64,000 nucleotides of DNA from Bacteroidota bacterium (GCA_023417815.1 JAEZEI010000050.1:29249-93248), one strand, 5' to 3'; positions 36,556 through 45,668 are shown, counted from the first letter of the stretch. Translations and numbers: made by a program. The notes: generated by a model from the sequence alone, not told the origin.

Positions 36556-37658
36556 ATGTCAACTTTTAAGCCCAAATTTGAAACTGTCAAAAAAACCTGG
36601 ATGAATTACCTGCAAAAAATTATTGATATACGTTCTACCTCCGACCCGGTGAATGCGATCATTAATATATCCGAGAGCGTGTCTATTAAGGGATATAATA
36701 TGTGGTTGTTGTTTTGCTCCGCAGTTCTGGCTTCCATAGGTCTTGATACAAATTCAACTGCGGTCATCATCGGAGCGATGCTTATATCTCCTCTTATGTC
36801 GCCCATACTTGGGATAGGACTTGCCTTGCCATTCCCGGTGTTGCCATTGCAACTGCCCTTATGCCCCCGCTTTGTGCTGCAGGATATGGAATAGCCACTT
36901 TAAATCTTTCCTACTTTGGAGGCGCCATATACCTATTCTTTATAAATGCAGTATTTATAAGCCTTGCCACATATATCATAGTTAGATACCTACGATTCCC
37001 TTACAAACAATTCGCTTCGAGGAAACAAAAAATATATTACTCCTGGATGCTGGCATTCATCCTGCTGATTGTTACCGCACCGAGCATTTATTTTCTTTTC
37101 GAAGTTTACCAGCGCGAGAAAACTAAATTATCTCTCGATGAAATTGTTTTAAAACCCATACAGAAAAGCGGGAACGAGATCCTGAAATGGGAACTGACAG
37201 CACTTGATTCCGTAACCCTTGTAAAAGTTTATCATTCCGGGGATCCTTTACCCGATAGTCTCAAAAATGCGATTAACCAAAATCTTGCATTAAATAAGCT
37301 GGAAGAATATGAGTTGAAAGCTTTTCGTGTAAACCTTACACGGGAAGAAATAAACCAGCTAAGCGCTGATGTGTCAAGACAGATGTTCCAGCAGTTGCAG
37401 TTAAGCCAGGCGGAAGAAAATGCCGTTTTCACAAAGGACACTGCTTCTTTCAGCAAGATCATCCGCGAAACAAAGATTGCCTTTCCTTACATTGATACGC
37501 TTTATAAAGGGATCCTGGTGATGCCGGATTCTTTGAACAGGCGGGATACAGTAACTGCCATATTCTTTAGAGGAAGTATCCGGCCGGAACAAAAAGTTCA
37601 GCTCACAGAATTCATGCGGGTAAGAATGGAAGATTCGGTAATGGTTATCGCCCAGTAG
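36556..37658 (+). pseudogene. DUF389 membrane protein gene broken by an internal deletion and frameshift
   Basis: The first frame (36556-36894) starts a normal DUF389 protein: NMWLLFCSAVLASIGLDTNS, TAVIIGAMLISPLMSPILGIGL. After about 36825 the sense continues in the +1 frame with IPGVAIATALMPPLCAAGYG, IATLNLSYFGGAIYLFFINAVF to 37658. Between GIGL and IPGVA intact homologues have roughly 75 more residues (two helices and a loop), so this is a deletion of non-multiple-of-3 length, not a single-base slip. The C-terminal part, with its soluble coiled region, is open to the end. Probably inactive; an assembly collapse is the alternative. Confidence 0.82.
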
Positions 37659-37666
37659 AAAAAGTT

Positions 37667-37963
37667 TTAATCAACATATGTTTCTTCACATGGAGAAGTC
37701 ACCGGGATTGTAAACGTCTGGTACTTTCCATCATAACATCTCATATAACCGATCTTTCTTTCGCAATCATCGTACATGAAAATAAGATCTTTCTCATCTG
37801 AAAGCCAATCATACTTCACCCGGTCATCCCTATGTATATAATACCAGTTTCCCAGTGAATCTATAATAGGGAACATCCAGGGATGGTCCGTTTTGAAGTA
37901 TTGTGCAGAGGAGGCTTTTGCAACCAGCAAAATTATTACTGTGAGAATGAACTTCATGATCAT
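37667..37963 (-). CDS. small secreted protein of unknown function
   Basis: 98 residues: signal peptide (MKFILTVIILLVAKASSAQ after an optional Met-Ile), then FKTDHPWMFPIIDSLGNWYY, HRDDRVKYDW and MYDDCERKIGYMRCYDG with three Cys in all (one more near the end). Not recognised. Start may be 37963 or 37957. It converges on the broken DUF389 gene. Confidence 0.5.
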   Translation of the reverse strand: MIMKFILTVIILLVAKASSAQYFKTDHPWMFPIIDSLGNWYYIHRDDRVKYDWLSDEKDLIFMYDDCERKIGYMRCYDGKYQTFTIPVTSPCEETYVD

Positions 37964-38206
37964 AATTGTTGGTGAAGTAAAGAATTCTCAGTGCTGAAGG
38001 TTTTACCGGTCAAAATAGATCGCGAACACGATGAATGCAATAGGGGTGGATGCATTTAACGAATTATTGGAGATTGAACAGGGCTTTCATTTCCAGAATT
38101 TTATTCCCGGTACCATATACTTTTTGCTGTCACATAATGATGGTATATATGCATAGACGAAGCCTGCTATTTTCAACCCGGAAAAGTTGTAATAAATCTT
38201 TACCTG

Positions 38207-38668
38207 GTGATTTGTATTTTACTTCCGATCCCAAACTTATTATTATGCTCTTCGCGCGGCAACAGGATGTCCGGTAAAGTCTATATGGCCGGGATAGCAT
38301 TAATTGGAATTTCTGCCGGCAGGCTGTCAATGATAAGTCCATGTGTACCGTGCAGGGTTTCCCTTTTTCTTTTAACGGTGTTCGCTGTGCTCAGTACCTG
38401 GTTTGCATGGATCGCCATTAAAAACCGGAATACAAAAACCCACCGGCAGATGATGGTACGCAGCTATGTATGTGTACTTGCATTTGTGATGGTACGGGTG
38501 AATGATGTTTTCTCCCTTGAATTCGTTTTTGGTGCAACCGAAGACAGGACCTTAGCCCGGGTCATCCAGGAATATTTCTGGTCATTCGTCCCATTGATCA
38601 TTGCCGAAATCGCGATGACCTGGTGGCCGCAGGTGGCTTATGCATTTAAAAAGTCAAAAAGATCATGA
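38207..38668 (+). pseudogene. DUF2306-like membrane protein, N-terminal part not intact
   Basis: The second half fits DUF2306 (four-helix membrane proteins): GKVYMAGIALIGISAGRLSM, FLLTVFAVLSTWFAWIAIKNRNTKTHRQMMVRSY, ALARVIQ-like EYFWSFVPLIIAEIAM. The usual N-terminal ~80 residues with two helices and a histidine-rich stretch are not readable in one frame; the 240 bases upstream hold only short pieces in different frames. I read this as a gene decayed at its 5' end, but a short real protein from ATG 38267 or 38207 is possible. It overlaps the next gene by 4 bases. Confidence 0.5.
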
Positions 38669-39096
38669 TCTATATTGTAATCTTCATTGCTTGTTTCGGG
38701 GCATTGCCACTGGTTGTCTTCCTTGTAAAAAGAAAAAGGTATCGCTCTATTCTTGCAAATGGCGTAAGAACCGAGGCGCAAATTATGGAAGTAAGAAATG
38801 TAAGCACATACCGGGGACCAAATTATGACCGGGTCTACTTTGCCTATCTTCCAAAAGATTCAGCGTCCTATTTCTCCGGGCTGCACTTAACCTCTTTTGA
38901 TGAATATAAGGTCGGCGACAAACTGGAGATCTATTATCTCCCGGACAAACCAGCGAAGTATGCCATTCCCGGGAGCAAGGGCGAGAAAGCGATGCTGATA
39001 TTTCTTATCGCCATCTTTCTTTTCTCGGTTTTCGCAGCTTATAAGATCTGGGAAATGACGAAGGATATGAATTTTCGATTCACAGGCTTTGATTAA
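38665..39096 (+). CDS. DUF3592 domain membrane protein
   Basis: 143 residues: N-terminal helix (IYIVIFIACFGALPLVVFLV), a soluble beta-domain with NGVRTEAQIMEVRN, YFAYLPKDS, YKVGDKLEIYYLPDKPAKYAIPG, and a C-terminal helix (AMLIFLIAIFLFSVFAAYKIW). The VGDKLxIxYLPxxP pattern is the DUF3592 signature. Function unknown. It overlaps the DUF2306-like frame by 4 bases (ATGA). Confidence 0.72.
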   Translation: MIYIVIFIACFGALPLVVFLVKRKRYRSILANGVRTEAQIMEVRNVSTYRGPNYDRVYFAYLPKDSASYFSGLHLTSFDEYKVGDKLEIYYLPDKPAKYAIPGSKGEKAMLIFLIAIFLFSVFAAYKIWEMTKDMNFRFTGFD

Positions 39097-39099
39097 CCT

Positions 39100-39294
39100 C
39101 CGCGAGATCTGCTAAAAATCACCTTAAATCTGCGGGAGGATTATACACTTCATTTTAAAAACTTCGTAGATAATAAAAGACCGCACCAAAGGCTTCCCCC
39201 CGTAGGGGCTGGCGCAGATCTAAGATGATCAAGTCGCGGATAACGCAGATTTTCCGCGAGATCTGCTCAAGATCTCCTTATATCTGCGGGAGGA
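39100..39294. repeat. pair of 41-bp direct repeats of the CCGCAGAT family
   Basis: A 41-base unit beginning CCGCGAGATCTGCT and ending ATCTGCGGGAGGA occurs at 39100-39140 and 39254-39294 with a few changes. A third relative is at 59374-59415. Between the copies, GCAGATCTAAGATG and GCGGATAACGCAGATTTT resemble 58245-58285. These fill the whole gap between the DUF3592 gene and the catalase gene. The inverted core (GCAGAT/ATCTGC) could form hairpins in either transcript. Confidence 0.65.
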
Positions 39295-39352
39295 TTTTAA
39301 ATCTCAATCAGAAAGGCTACCTCAGATTTTGAATTCACCTGCTAAAACAATA

Positions 39353-41461
39353 CTATGCAGGCACCTTATCCTTGCTCTTTTCCCTTTCCCAATACCTGTG
39401 TTGTGATAAGGACTGGATAAACATATTCAATACATCATTACCCGTCGCATTCCTTGCACTTACCACACCCTTATCTGCACCTGCTGCATCAAAAGTTTTA
39501 AGTTCCGGGAAACCGCATGCATCAATCAACTCCACACCCTCTCCTGATGCACCAATTGGCTTACCATGCTTAAAAGCCTCTCTTATAAAATGTAATGAAT
39601 CGCCCATTTCCTTCAGTTTGTCCACAGACTTTCTTCCACCTGGTACAAACACAGCATCGTATAAAACTGAGGAGCTGGTAAGATATGTTTTGTCGGTTTT
39701 TACATCCTTTGCATTCAAGGATTTTCGTTCTCCATGAAATTTTGAAATGACCTCGCACATCGCACCTTCCTTTTCCAGCATTGATTTCAATTCATAAATA
39801 ATACCGCCGTCAACTTCATCCTCAGCCAGCACGGCAACCTTTCTGCCTTTGAGTTTCACAGTATAATTCGGATTCTCAATAGTTCTGACAGAGGGTGATC
39901 TTTCAACCCGCTTCTTATTTAAACTTCCAGGTAAAGGCTCAGCGGGTTGTACGTCAGCAGGTACACTCACACCAATTCCTTCCGCTACTTTACTGGCCAG
40001 GTGGCTATTTATCTTAGCGAGATGTTCTACCATTTTTTCCCGGATATGCATATGTTCAACTTTACCCAGTTCAAAATAAAAAGCATTAATAATATGCTCC
40101 TGCTCCGTTTCAGACATACTATTATAAAATAATTGCGCCTGCGAATAATGGTCGGCAAATCCCGGGTTACGTTCTTTGGATTTTACCTTCTCAACCTGCT
40201 GCGGGAAATGTGTGAAGCCTCCTGAAGCAGCTCCGGCAGCAAAAGGACAGCCACCGCCCAGCGAGTTCGGTGAATAGTTTACGCGGCCTTTGGGATTAGA
40301 CATTCGCATAAAACCATCCTGCTGATTATTCACTACTGGTACTTTTGGATGGTTCACCGGTATCTGCGCAAAATTTGGTCCTCCAAGCCTTATTAATTGT
40401 GTATCCAGGTAGGAAAAAAGCCTTCCCTGCAAAAGCGGGTCGTTGCTGAAATCAATTCCGGGAACAAGGTTACCGGGATGAAAAGCAACCTGCTCGGTCT
40501 CCGCAAAGAAATTATCCGGGTTACGATTCAATGTAAGTTTACCGACAAGTTTTACCGGTACCAGTTCTTCCGGCCATATCTTGGTTGCATCAAGAATATC
40601 GAAATCAAAATCAAATTCTTCTTCTTCCTTAATGATCTGGAACCCGAGTTCGTATTCAGGAAAAATTCCCTTTTCAATCGATTCCCATAATTGCCTGCGA
40701 TTAAAATCAGGATCCTTGCCCGTGATCTTCCCGGCTTCATCGAATACAAGTGAATGAACGCCTGCTACAGGCTTCCAGTGGATCTTGCAAAAATGAGACT
40801 CACCCTTTTCATTAACCAACCTGAAGGTATGCACACCGAATCCTTCCATATCGGCATAGCTGCGTGGCAGTGCCCTGTCGCTCAAAACCCACATGATCAT
40901 ATGCATGCTTTCCGGCATCAGTGAAATAAAATCCCAGAAATTATCATGCGCGGCTGAAGCCTGGGGCATTTCATGATGTGGCTCCGGCTTGATAGCATGA
41001 ACAAGGTCAGGGAACTTAATGGCATCCTGGATAAAGAACACAGGCATATTATTTCCTACCAGGTCATAATTACCTTCCACCGTATAAAACTTGGTAGCAA
41101 AGCCCCGCGCATCGCGAACGGTATCAGCCGATCCCCTGAACCCGGCAACAGTTGAAAACCGGGTGAAGGTTGGGGTTTCAAGTGACGGGTCAGTAAGAAA
41201 CCTTGCTCTTGTATATTCCTTCATGCTGTCGTCATAAACCTTAAACACACCATAAGCTGCAGAACCACGGGCATGAACGATCCTCTCCGGGATTCTTTCG
41301 TGGTCGAAATGAGTCATCTTTTCCCGGAAATGAAAATCTTCTATCAGTGTCGGACCTCTCTTACCAGCTATTAAGGTGTTGTCATTGTCAACAACTTTAA
41401 CGCCCTGGTCGGTTGTTATATGCTGGTTCTGAGGAACATCGCCCTGCTTATTTGTTGCCAT
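39353..41461 (-). CDS. katE: large-subunit (clade 2) catalase with C-terminal DJ-1/PfpI-like domain
   Basis: 702 residues. Catalase core: DHERIPERIVHARGSAAYG (distal His), FTRFSTVAGFRGSADTVRD, the NNMPVFFIQD helix, and LFSYLDTQLIRLGGPNFAQI with the heme-ligand Tyr. A flavodoxin-like domain follows at ~530-690 (KVAVLAEDEVDGGIIYELK, DAVFVPGG), as in E. coli HPII. It removes hydrogen peroxide in the cytoplasm. Length is normal for clade 2. Upstream 41462-41655 shows no clear promoter for it. Confidence 0.96.
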   Translation of the reverse strand: MATNKQGDVPQNQHITTDQGVKVVDNDNTLIAGKRGPTLIEDFHFREKMTHFDHERIPERIVHARGSAAYGVFKVYDDSMKEYTRARFLTDPSLETPTFTRFSTVAGFRGSADTVRDARGFATKFYTVEGNYDLVGNNMPVFFIQDAIKFPDLVHAIKPEPHHEMPQASAAHDNFWDFISLMPESMHMIMWVLSDRALPRSYADMEGFGVHTFRLVNEKGESHFCKIHWKPVAGVHSLVFDEAGKITGKDPDFNRRQLWESIEKGIFPEYELGFQIIKEEEEFDFDFDILDATKIWPEELVPVKLVGKLTLNRNPDNFFAETEQVAFHPGNLVPGIDFSNDPLLQGRLFSYLDTQLIRLGGPNFAQIPVNHPKVPVVNNQQDGFMRMSNPKGRVNYSPNSLGGGCPFAAGAASGGFTHFPQQVEKVKSKERNPGFADHYSQAQLFYNSMSETEQEHIINAFYFELGKVEHMHIREKMVEHLAKINSHLASKVAEGIGVSVPADVQPAEPLPGSLNKKRVERSPSVRTIENPNYTVKLKGRKVAVLAEDEVDGGIIYELKSMLEKEGAMCEVISKFHGERKSLNAKDVKTDKTYLTSSSVLYDAVFVPGGRKSVDKLKEMGDSLHFIREAFKHGKPIGASGEGVELIDACGFPELKTFDAAGADKGVVSARNATGNDVLNMFIQSLSQHRYWEREKSKDKVPA

Positions 41462-41640
41462 CCTGGTTAATTTAAAAGTTCATTGATGTGTTGATTGAAA
41501 AGAAGAAGAGATTGTAATTCAACAAACATTATGCTTAACTGGAGAACAGCCGGCGGGAACCGGGAAGCCGGGAGCAAAAAGAAAACCCTAACCCAACAAT
41601 AATTTTACAATACATCTTTCCTCCCGCAGACCTTTTGAAC

Positions 41641-41648
41641 TACCTTTG
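41641..41648 (+). promoter_or_regulatory. -7 box of the CHU_C protein gene
   Basis: TACCTTTG (TAnnTTTG), 7 bases before the ATG at 41656. It also argues against the TTG start at 41635, which lies upstream of it. Confidence 0.45.
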
Positions 41649-41655
41649 CCGGCTC

Positions 41656-43524
41656 ATGAGCCGCGTCGTTATTATACTTTTCATGCTTTTTGCTTCCCCC
41701 GCGGCCCGGTCACAATGCACGGTAACGATCAACAGTTTTCCCTATAACAATGATTTTGAAGTAAATGATGCTTCCTGGACCACCGGTGGTACCCTCAGCG
41801 ACTGGCAGTGGGGAACACCTTCAAAAAGTGTGATCAATTCCGCCGCCAGCGGAACAAAGGCATGGATGACCGGTGGATTATCCTCAGCAGGATATAATGG
41901 CGGACAGCGTTCCTGGTTAATGAGCCCGTGTTTCGACCTCACCAGCCTTGTTCACCCGAGAATATCCTTCTCTGTTTTCTGGGAAACGGAAAGAAGGTAT
42001 GATGGCGCAAGCATCGAATATTCAACCGATGGCGGGCAGAACTGGAATACCCTAGGTAACATCAGTTCGAACAATACCTGTGGAAACCAGAACTGGTTCA
42101 ATTATGATCCCGTTCAGTATTTAAATAACAAACCCGGCTGGTCCGGCACGATAAGCCCTACCCAGGGTTCTTGCCTGGGTGGCAACGGCAGTAATGGCTG
42201 GGTAACGGCAAAGCATACACTCGATGGCTTGCAAAGTTATTCCCAGGTGAAATTCCGCTTCACCTTTGGTGCAGGAACCGTTTGTAATAATTACGATGGC
42301 TTTGCAGTGGATGATTTTAAGATCGAAGATGCACCTGTTGTAAACACCGACTTTTCCTATAGCTGTGGCACAAATAATATTGTCAACTTCGGCACTCCCC
42401 AACTGGAATGCATGACCAGCGTGACCTGGGATTTCGGGGATCCTGCTTCCGGCAGTTCCAATACAGCAACTGGTTTAAGCCCTTCGCATCAATTCAGCTC
42501 GCAGGATGATTATACAGTTACCATGACGGTCTCGTTCTCCAACGGGCCAAATGTAATCGTCACCAAAACCGTAAGCCTGCTGCAGGTAAGCACTTCCGTT
42601 ATATCAGAAGTAAGCTGCAATGGCGGGAATGACGGTTCAGCAACGGTGAATGTGAGTAGCGGCAGTGGATATACTTACCAATGGAATACGGTTCCTGCCC
42701 AGAATACGCCGACTGCAACCGGGCTTACAGCAGGCAATTATTCTGTAATTATAACTGCACCCGGAACAGGTTGTACAACTACGGGAGAAGTTGTCATTAC
42801 GGAACCATCACAACTTTTCGCCTCCGCCAGTATTACTCAGCCCCCGGTGTGTAATGCATCAAATGGAATTATTGAAGCAGCCGGAACTGGTGGAACATCT
42901 CCCTATCAATATACCTGGAGCACCGGGGCAACAGGTTCCTCCCTGGATAATATTTCAGCAGGCAATTATTCCGTCATTGTAACGGATGCAAACGGATGCA
43001 CCTCCCAACCTGCTGCTATTGAAGTCGTGGCATCTAATATAAATGTCGCGGTAAACCTTGGAGCCGATACCACGCTTTGCCCGGGAAATACTATCATCCT
43101 TAATCCAGGTTCATATTCCTCTTATGAATGGCAGGATGGAAGCACATCTTCCACCTATACTGTTTCTTCTCCCGGGTCTTATACAGTTACTGTCTCAGAC
43201 GCAAATGGCTGTACGGGTACAGATACCCGGGTCATCATGGCCTGTGCAGGAGAGATCTTCTTCCCTAATGCCTTCAGCCCGAATGGTGATGGCCTCAATG
43301 AAACCTTTGGTCCGCTGGGAGTTTTATCCGGACTTGCCGAATACCACCTCTCCGTTTTCGATCGCTATGGCAACCGTGTCTTCACCTCCCGCGATCCTAA
43401 CCAGCGCTGGGATGGCACGGTGAAAGGAAAAGCCCGCGGCAACGAATCCTTCACCTGGATGTGCACCTATAAAAGGAATGGAAGGCCGGTGGTGGAAAAG
43501 GGAGTTTTGGTTGTGGTGCGGTGA
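41656..43524 (+). CDS. secreted protein with SprB-like repeats and gliding-motility-type (CHU_C) T9SS tail
   Basis: 622 residues from the ATG at 41656. Signal peptide (~1-20), a jellyroll/MAM-like region (~25-225: FPYNNDFEV, WLMSPCFDLTSLVHPRISFSV, YDGFAVDDFKI), a PKD domain (~226-310), two SprB-like repeats (CNGGNDGSATVNVSSGSGYT and SNGIIEAAGTGGTSPYQYTW with GLTAGNYSV/NISAGNYSV), an Ig-like segment, and a CHU_C tail (FFPNAFSPNGDGLNETFGPL..FDRYGNRVF). It is a T9SS type B cargo, likely a cell-surface adhesin-like protein. Monocistronic by context. Confidence 0.88.
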   Translation: MSRVVIILFMLFASPAARSQCTVTINSFPYNNDFEVNDASWTTGGTLSDWQWGTPSKSVINSAASGTKAWMTGGLSSAGYNGGQRSWLMSPCFDLTSLVHPRISFSVFWETERRYDGASIEYSTDGGQNWNTLGNISSNNTCGNQNWFNYDPVQYLNNKPGWSGTISPTQGSCLGGNGSNGWVTAKHTLDGLQSYSQVKFRFTFGAGTVCNNYDGFAVDDFKIEDAPVVNTDFSYSCGTNNIVNFGTPQLECMTSVTWDFGDPASGSSNTATGLSPSHQFSSQDDYTVTMTVSFSNGPNVIVTKTVSLLQVSTSVISEVSCNGGNDGSATVNVSSGSGYTYQWNTVPAQNTPTATGLTAGNYSVIITAPGTGCTTTGEVVITEPSQLFASASITQPPVCNASNGIIEAAGTGGTSPYQYTWSTGATGSSLDNISAGNYSVIVTDANGCTSQPAAIEVVASNINVAVNLGADTTLCPGNTIILNPGSYSSYEWQDGSTSSTYTVSSPGSYTVTVSDANGCTGTDTRVIMACAGEIFFPNAFSPNGDGLNETFGPLGVLSGLAEYHLSVFDRYGNRVFTSRDPNQRWDGTVKGKARGNESFTWMCTYKRNGRPVVEKGVLVVVR

Positions 43525-43551
43525 TTCCTGAAAATTTCATACTAATGTGAC

Positions 43552-43617
43552 ATTATTCACCGCATATTTTGCGGCGAATAATTCATTTTGCGGTGAATAA
43601 GGCGTATATTCACCGCA
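43552..43617. promoter_or_regulatory. four-half-site operator array upstream of the fic gene
   Basis: ATTATTCACCGCA (43552-43564) and TGCGGCGAATAAT (43570-43582) form a 13-bp inverted repeat with one mismatch. TGCGGTGAAT (43589-43598) and ATTCACCGCA (43608-43617) add two more half-sites. The half-sites begin every 18-19 bases. The array ends 9 bases before the fic ATG, so binding would block transcription or translation start. The Fic protein's own C-terminal winged-helix-like part is a candidate binder (inference). Confidence 0.7.
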
Positions 43618-43626
43618 ATCAGGCGT

Positions 43627-44754
43627 ATGGCTGTATATATATATCAATTAAGGGACTGGCCGCATTTCACGTGGGAAGAGGAAAGATTGATTACCCTGCT
43701 CACAGAAGTACGCCATAAGCAGGGCAGACTCCTGGGCCAGATGCAGAGCCTGGGTTTCAATTTACAAATGGAGGCCACCCTTCAAACCCTGACCGCTGAT
43801 ATATTAAGATCCAGTGAAATTGAAGGAGAAATATTAGATGCAGAACAGGTTAGATCATCTGTCGCACGAAGGTTAGGACTGGAAATAGCAGGGATGGTTC
43901 CAGCCGACCGGCATGTTGAGAGAATCGTTGAAATGATGCTTGACGCAACACAAAATTTCAAGGAACCATTAACCGGGGAACGCATGTTTGGATGGCATGC
44001 AGCATTGTTTCCTTCCGGGAGAAGCGGGATGCACAAGATCGTATCCGGAAACTGGCGGGATAATGATGCTGCCGACCCAATGCAGATCGTATCAGGTCCC
44101 TTAAATCGTCAAACTATCCATTTCCAGGCACCGGATTCCGCAACCCTTCCTGATGAAATGGATGCCTTTCTTAAATGGTTTAATGAAGAAACTAATATTG
44201 ACCTTGTTTTAAAGGCTGCCATAGCTCATTTATGGTTCGTAACAATCCATCCTTTTGATGATGGCAACGGGCGCATAGCACGTGCTGTCGCAGATATGCA
44301 GTTAGCACGTTCAGATAACAGCAGTCAACGGTTTTACAGCATGTCTGCTCAAATAAGGAATGAACGCAATGCTTATTATAATATACTGGAGGCAACTCAA
44401 AAAGGATCGCTTGACATCACCGACTGGCTTGAATGGTTCCTGGGTTGTCTTGATCGCGCCTTATCCTCAACCGACCAGACTATCGGAGTGGTTCTGAAAA
44501 AAGCACGTTTTTGGGAACAACAAAAAACTGTGCCTTTAAATGCAAGGCAAGTATTAATGCTTAATAAACTGCTGGATGGTTTTGAGGGAAAATTAAACTC
44601 CTCGAAATGGGCGACTATTACAAAAAGTTCTCCCGATACAGCCATCCGCGACATAAATGATCTTATCCAGAAAGGCATTCTTCAGAGGAATGATGCAGGC
44701 GGAAGAAGTACATCATATTCGCTGAAGGCTGATGGGCTTGATATGCACCAATAA
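43627..44754 (+). CDS. Fic family AMP-transferase-like protein with DUF4172 N-terminus
   Basis: 375 residues. N-terminal DUF4172-like helices (YQLRDWPHFTWEEERL), an inhibitory helix motif SSEIEGE (about residue 62; S/TxxxEG, class II Fic), the Fic core HPFDDGNGRIARAVAD (about residue 207; all catalytic residues present) and a C-terminal winged-helix-like region (LNKLLDGFEGKLNSSKWATI..GGRSTSYSL). It would transfer AMP or another nucleotide to a protein hydroxyl, self-restrained by the inhibitory Glu. Targets unknown. It sits alone behind an operator array. Confidence 0.92.
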   Translation: MAVYIYQLRDWPHFTWEEERLITLLTEVRHKQGRLLGQMQSLGFNLQMEATLQTLTADILRSSEIEGEILDAEQVRSSVARRLGLEIAGMVPADRHVERIVEMMLDATQNFKEPLTGERMFGWHAALFPSGRSGMHKIVSGNWRDNDAADPMQIVSGPLNRQTIHFQAPDSATLPDEMDAFLKWFNEETNIDLVLKAAIAHLWFVTIHPFDDGNGRIARAVADMQLARSDNSSQRFYSMSAQIRNERNAYYNILEATQKGSLDITDWLEWFLGCLDRALSSTDQTIGVVLKKARFWEQQKTVPLNARQVLMLNKLLDGFEGKLNSSKWATITKSSPDTAIRDINDLIQKGILQRNDAGGRSTSYSLKADGLDMHQ

Positions 44755-44801
44755 AATCAGTTCTGTTGAATACTGCAGTGAAGTAAGAAAAGACGAAAAC
44801 T

Positions 44802-45458
44802 TTATACTATTTCCGGGCGGGAAGTGCAGAACTTTCCTTCTGCAAGGCAGCAACAAATTTCTTCTTCCCTTTTAATAAAAGGGCTGCTGCAACTCCAGCA
44901 GGATGGAGAAGATTTAATTGACAGCCTAAAATCCATTTCTTCAATAAGTTGTATCTCTTCGCCTGACACGGCAGGTGCGTCAAGAAATGCCTGGCCTTCA
45001 TAAGTGTATAAGTTGCCCAGGTAACGAAATCCTGCTTTACGGATTCCCTTCAGAGAAGCCTGGTTTTCCGGCGCATGAATGATCCAGAACCTATTCGCTT
45101 TAATTCCTTCATATTGCATGATGTATTGAAGCAACAGCGGGTAGATACCCAATCCACGAAAGCGTTCAACCGTTCGAAAATTCCATAGATACCGGTTGGA
45201 TATTGGTAAGATAAATTCGTGTCCCAGTTCACCAATAATTCCTTTCCCCCTTGCCATCCAGCCAAAAGCAGCAGGCTGACCATTAATATAAGCCACGAAG
45301 GCAAGGTTGTCATTTGCCAGGCGACTTATTATTTCCGATTCCTTTTTACCAGCTAAATAGCTAAGTAAACTTATGTCTGTACATTCTTCTATTTTGAGTT
45401 CATTGATCACCCTCAACGAGGGTAAAGCGTCATGGGAAGAAAATGTATAAAGCGACAT
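44802..45458 (-). CDS. GNAT family acetyltransferase-like protein with Cys-rich C-terminal tail
   Basis: 218 residues from the ATG at 45458. GNAT-like strands and loop: LAFVAYINGQPAAFGWMARG, WNFRTVERFRGLGIYPLLL (motif A with R-x2-G-x-G-like acetyl-CoA loop) and PENQASLKGIRKAGFRYLG (motif B). The last ~35 residues carry six Cys (CWSCS, ICCCL, KFCTS), unusual for GNAT proteins and suggesting a metal or thiol site. Just upstream on the same strand lies a 37-residue Cys-rich peptide gene, separated by a terminator hairpin. The longer frame to 45557 overlaps that gene and is rejected. Confidence 0.75.
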   Translation of the reverse strand: MSLYTFSSHDALPSLRVINELKIEECTDISLLSYLAGKKESEIISRLANDNLAFVAYINGQPAAFGWMARGKGIIGELGHEFILPISNRYLWNFRTVERFRGLGIYPLLLQYIMQYEGIKANRFWIIHAPENQASLKGIRKAGFRYLGNLYTYEGQAFLDAPAVSGEEIQLIEEMDFRLSIKSSPSCWSCSSPFIKREEEICCCLAEGKFCTSRPEIV

Positions 45459-45481
45459 TATTAATTGTTTGAAAGGTTTTA

Positions 45482-45509
45482 AAAAAGGAGGAGCACCGAA
45501 TGCTCCTCC
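45482..45509 (-). terminator. terminator/attenuator between the Cys-rich peptide gene and the GNAT gene
   Basis: Minus strand: GGAGGAGCA / TGCTCCTCC form a perfect 9-bp stem around TTCGG, followed by TTTTTT. It starts 8 bases after the peptide stop and lies 24 bases before the GNAT start, so most transcripts should stop after the peptide and a minority read into the GNAT gene. Confidence 0.85.
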
Positions 45510-45516
45510 ATTAATT

Positions 45517-45630
45517 TTAGCATCCGCAGCCACAACCGCAGGTGCAGGCACTACCAACGCATGTATCTCCGCAAGTGCAAATGTTTGTGTTTGATGAAGT
45601 GCCGCATGAACATTTAATTGTTGTTTCCAT
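45517..45630 (-). CDS. 37-residue Cys-rich peptide (metallothionein-like or RiPP precursor-like)
   Basis: Too short for common size cut-offs. ATG at 45630, TAA at 45519-45517. The peptide is METTIKCSCGTSS followed by a second half with repeated Cys-Gly; Cys are at 7, 9, 18, 20, 24, 29, 31, 33, 35 and 37, ten in 37 residues. CxC spacing and no aromatic residues recall metallothioneins; a modified-peptide precursor is the alternative. A TACTTTTG -7 box precedes it and a strong terminator follows. The neighbour GNAT protein also ends in a Cys-rich tail, and an AraC regulator is divergent. Confidence 0.65.
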   Translation of the reverse strand: METTIKCSCGTSSNTNICTCGDTCVGSACTCGCGCGC

Positions 45631-45668
45631 TGTTTTGATTTTTTAATGTTTTAATTGAATTGACAATG

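Noticed and set aside
36820..36860. Programmed ribosomal frameshift in the DUF389 gene
   Set aside because: About 75 residues present in homologues are missing at the junction, which a frameshift cannot explain; no slippery heptamer or downstream structure was seen.
44802..45557. Longer GNAT frame starting at 45557
   Set aside because: It would overlap the Cys-rich peptide gene and translate through the terminator hairpin; the Met at 45458 gives a normal GNAT start.
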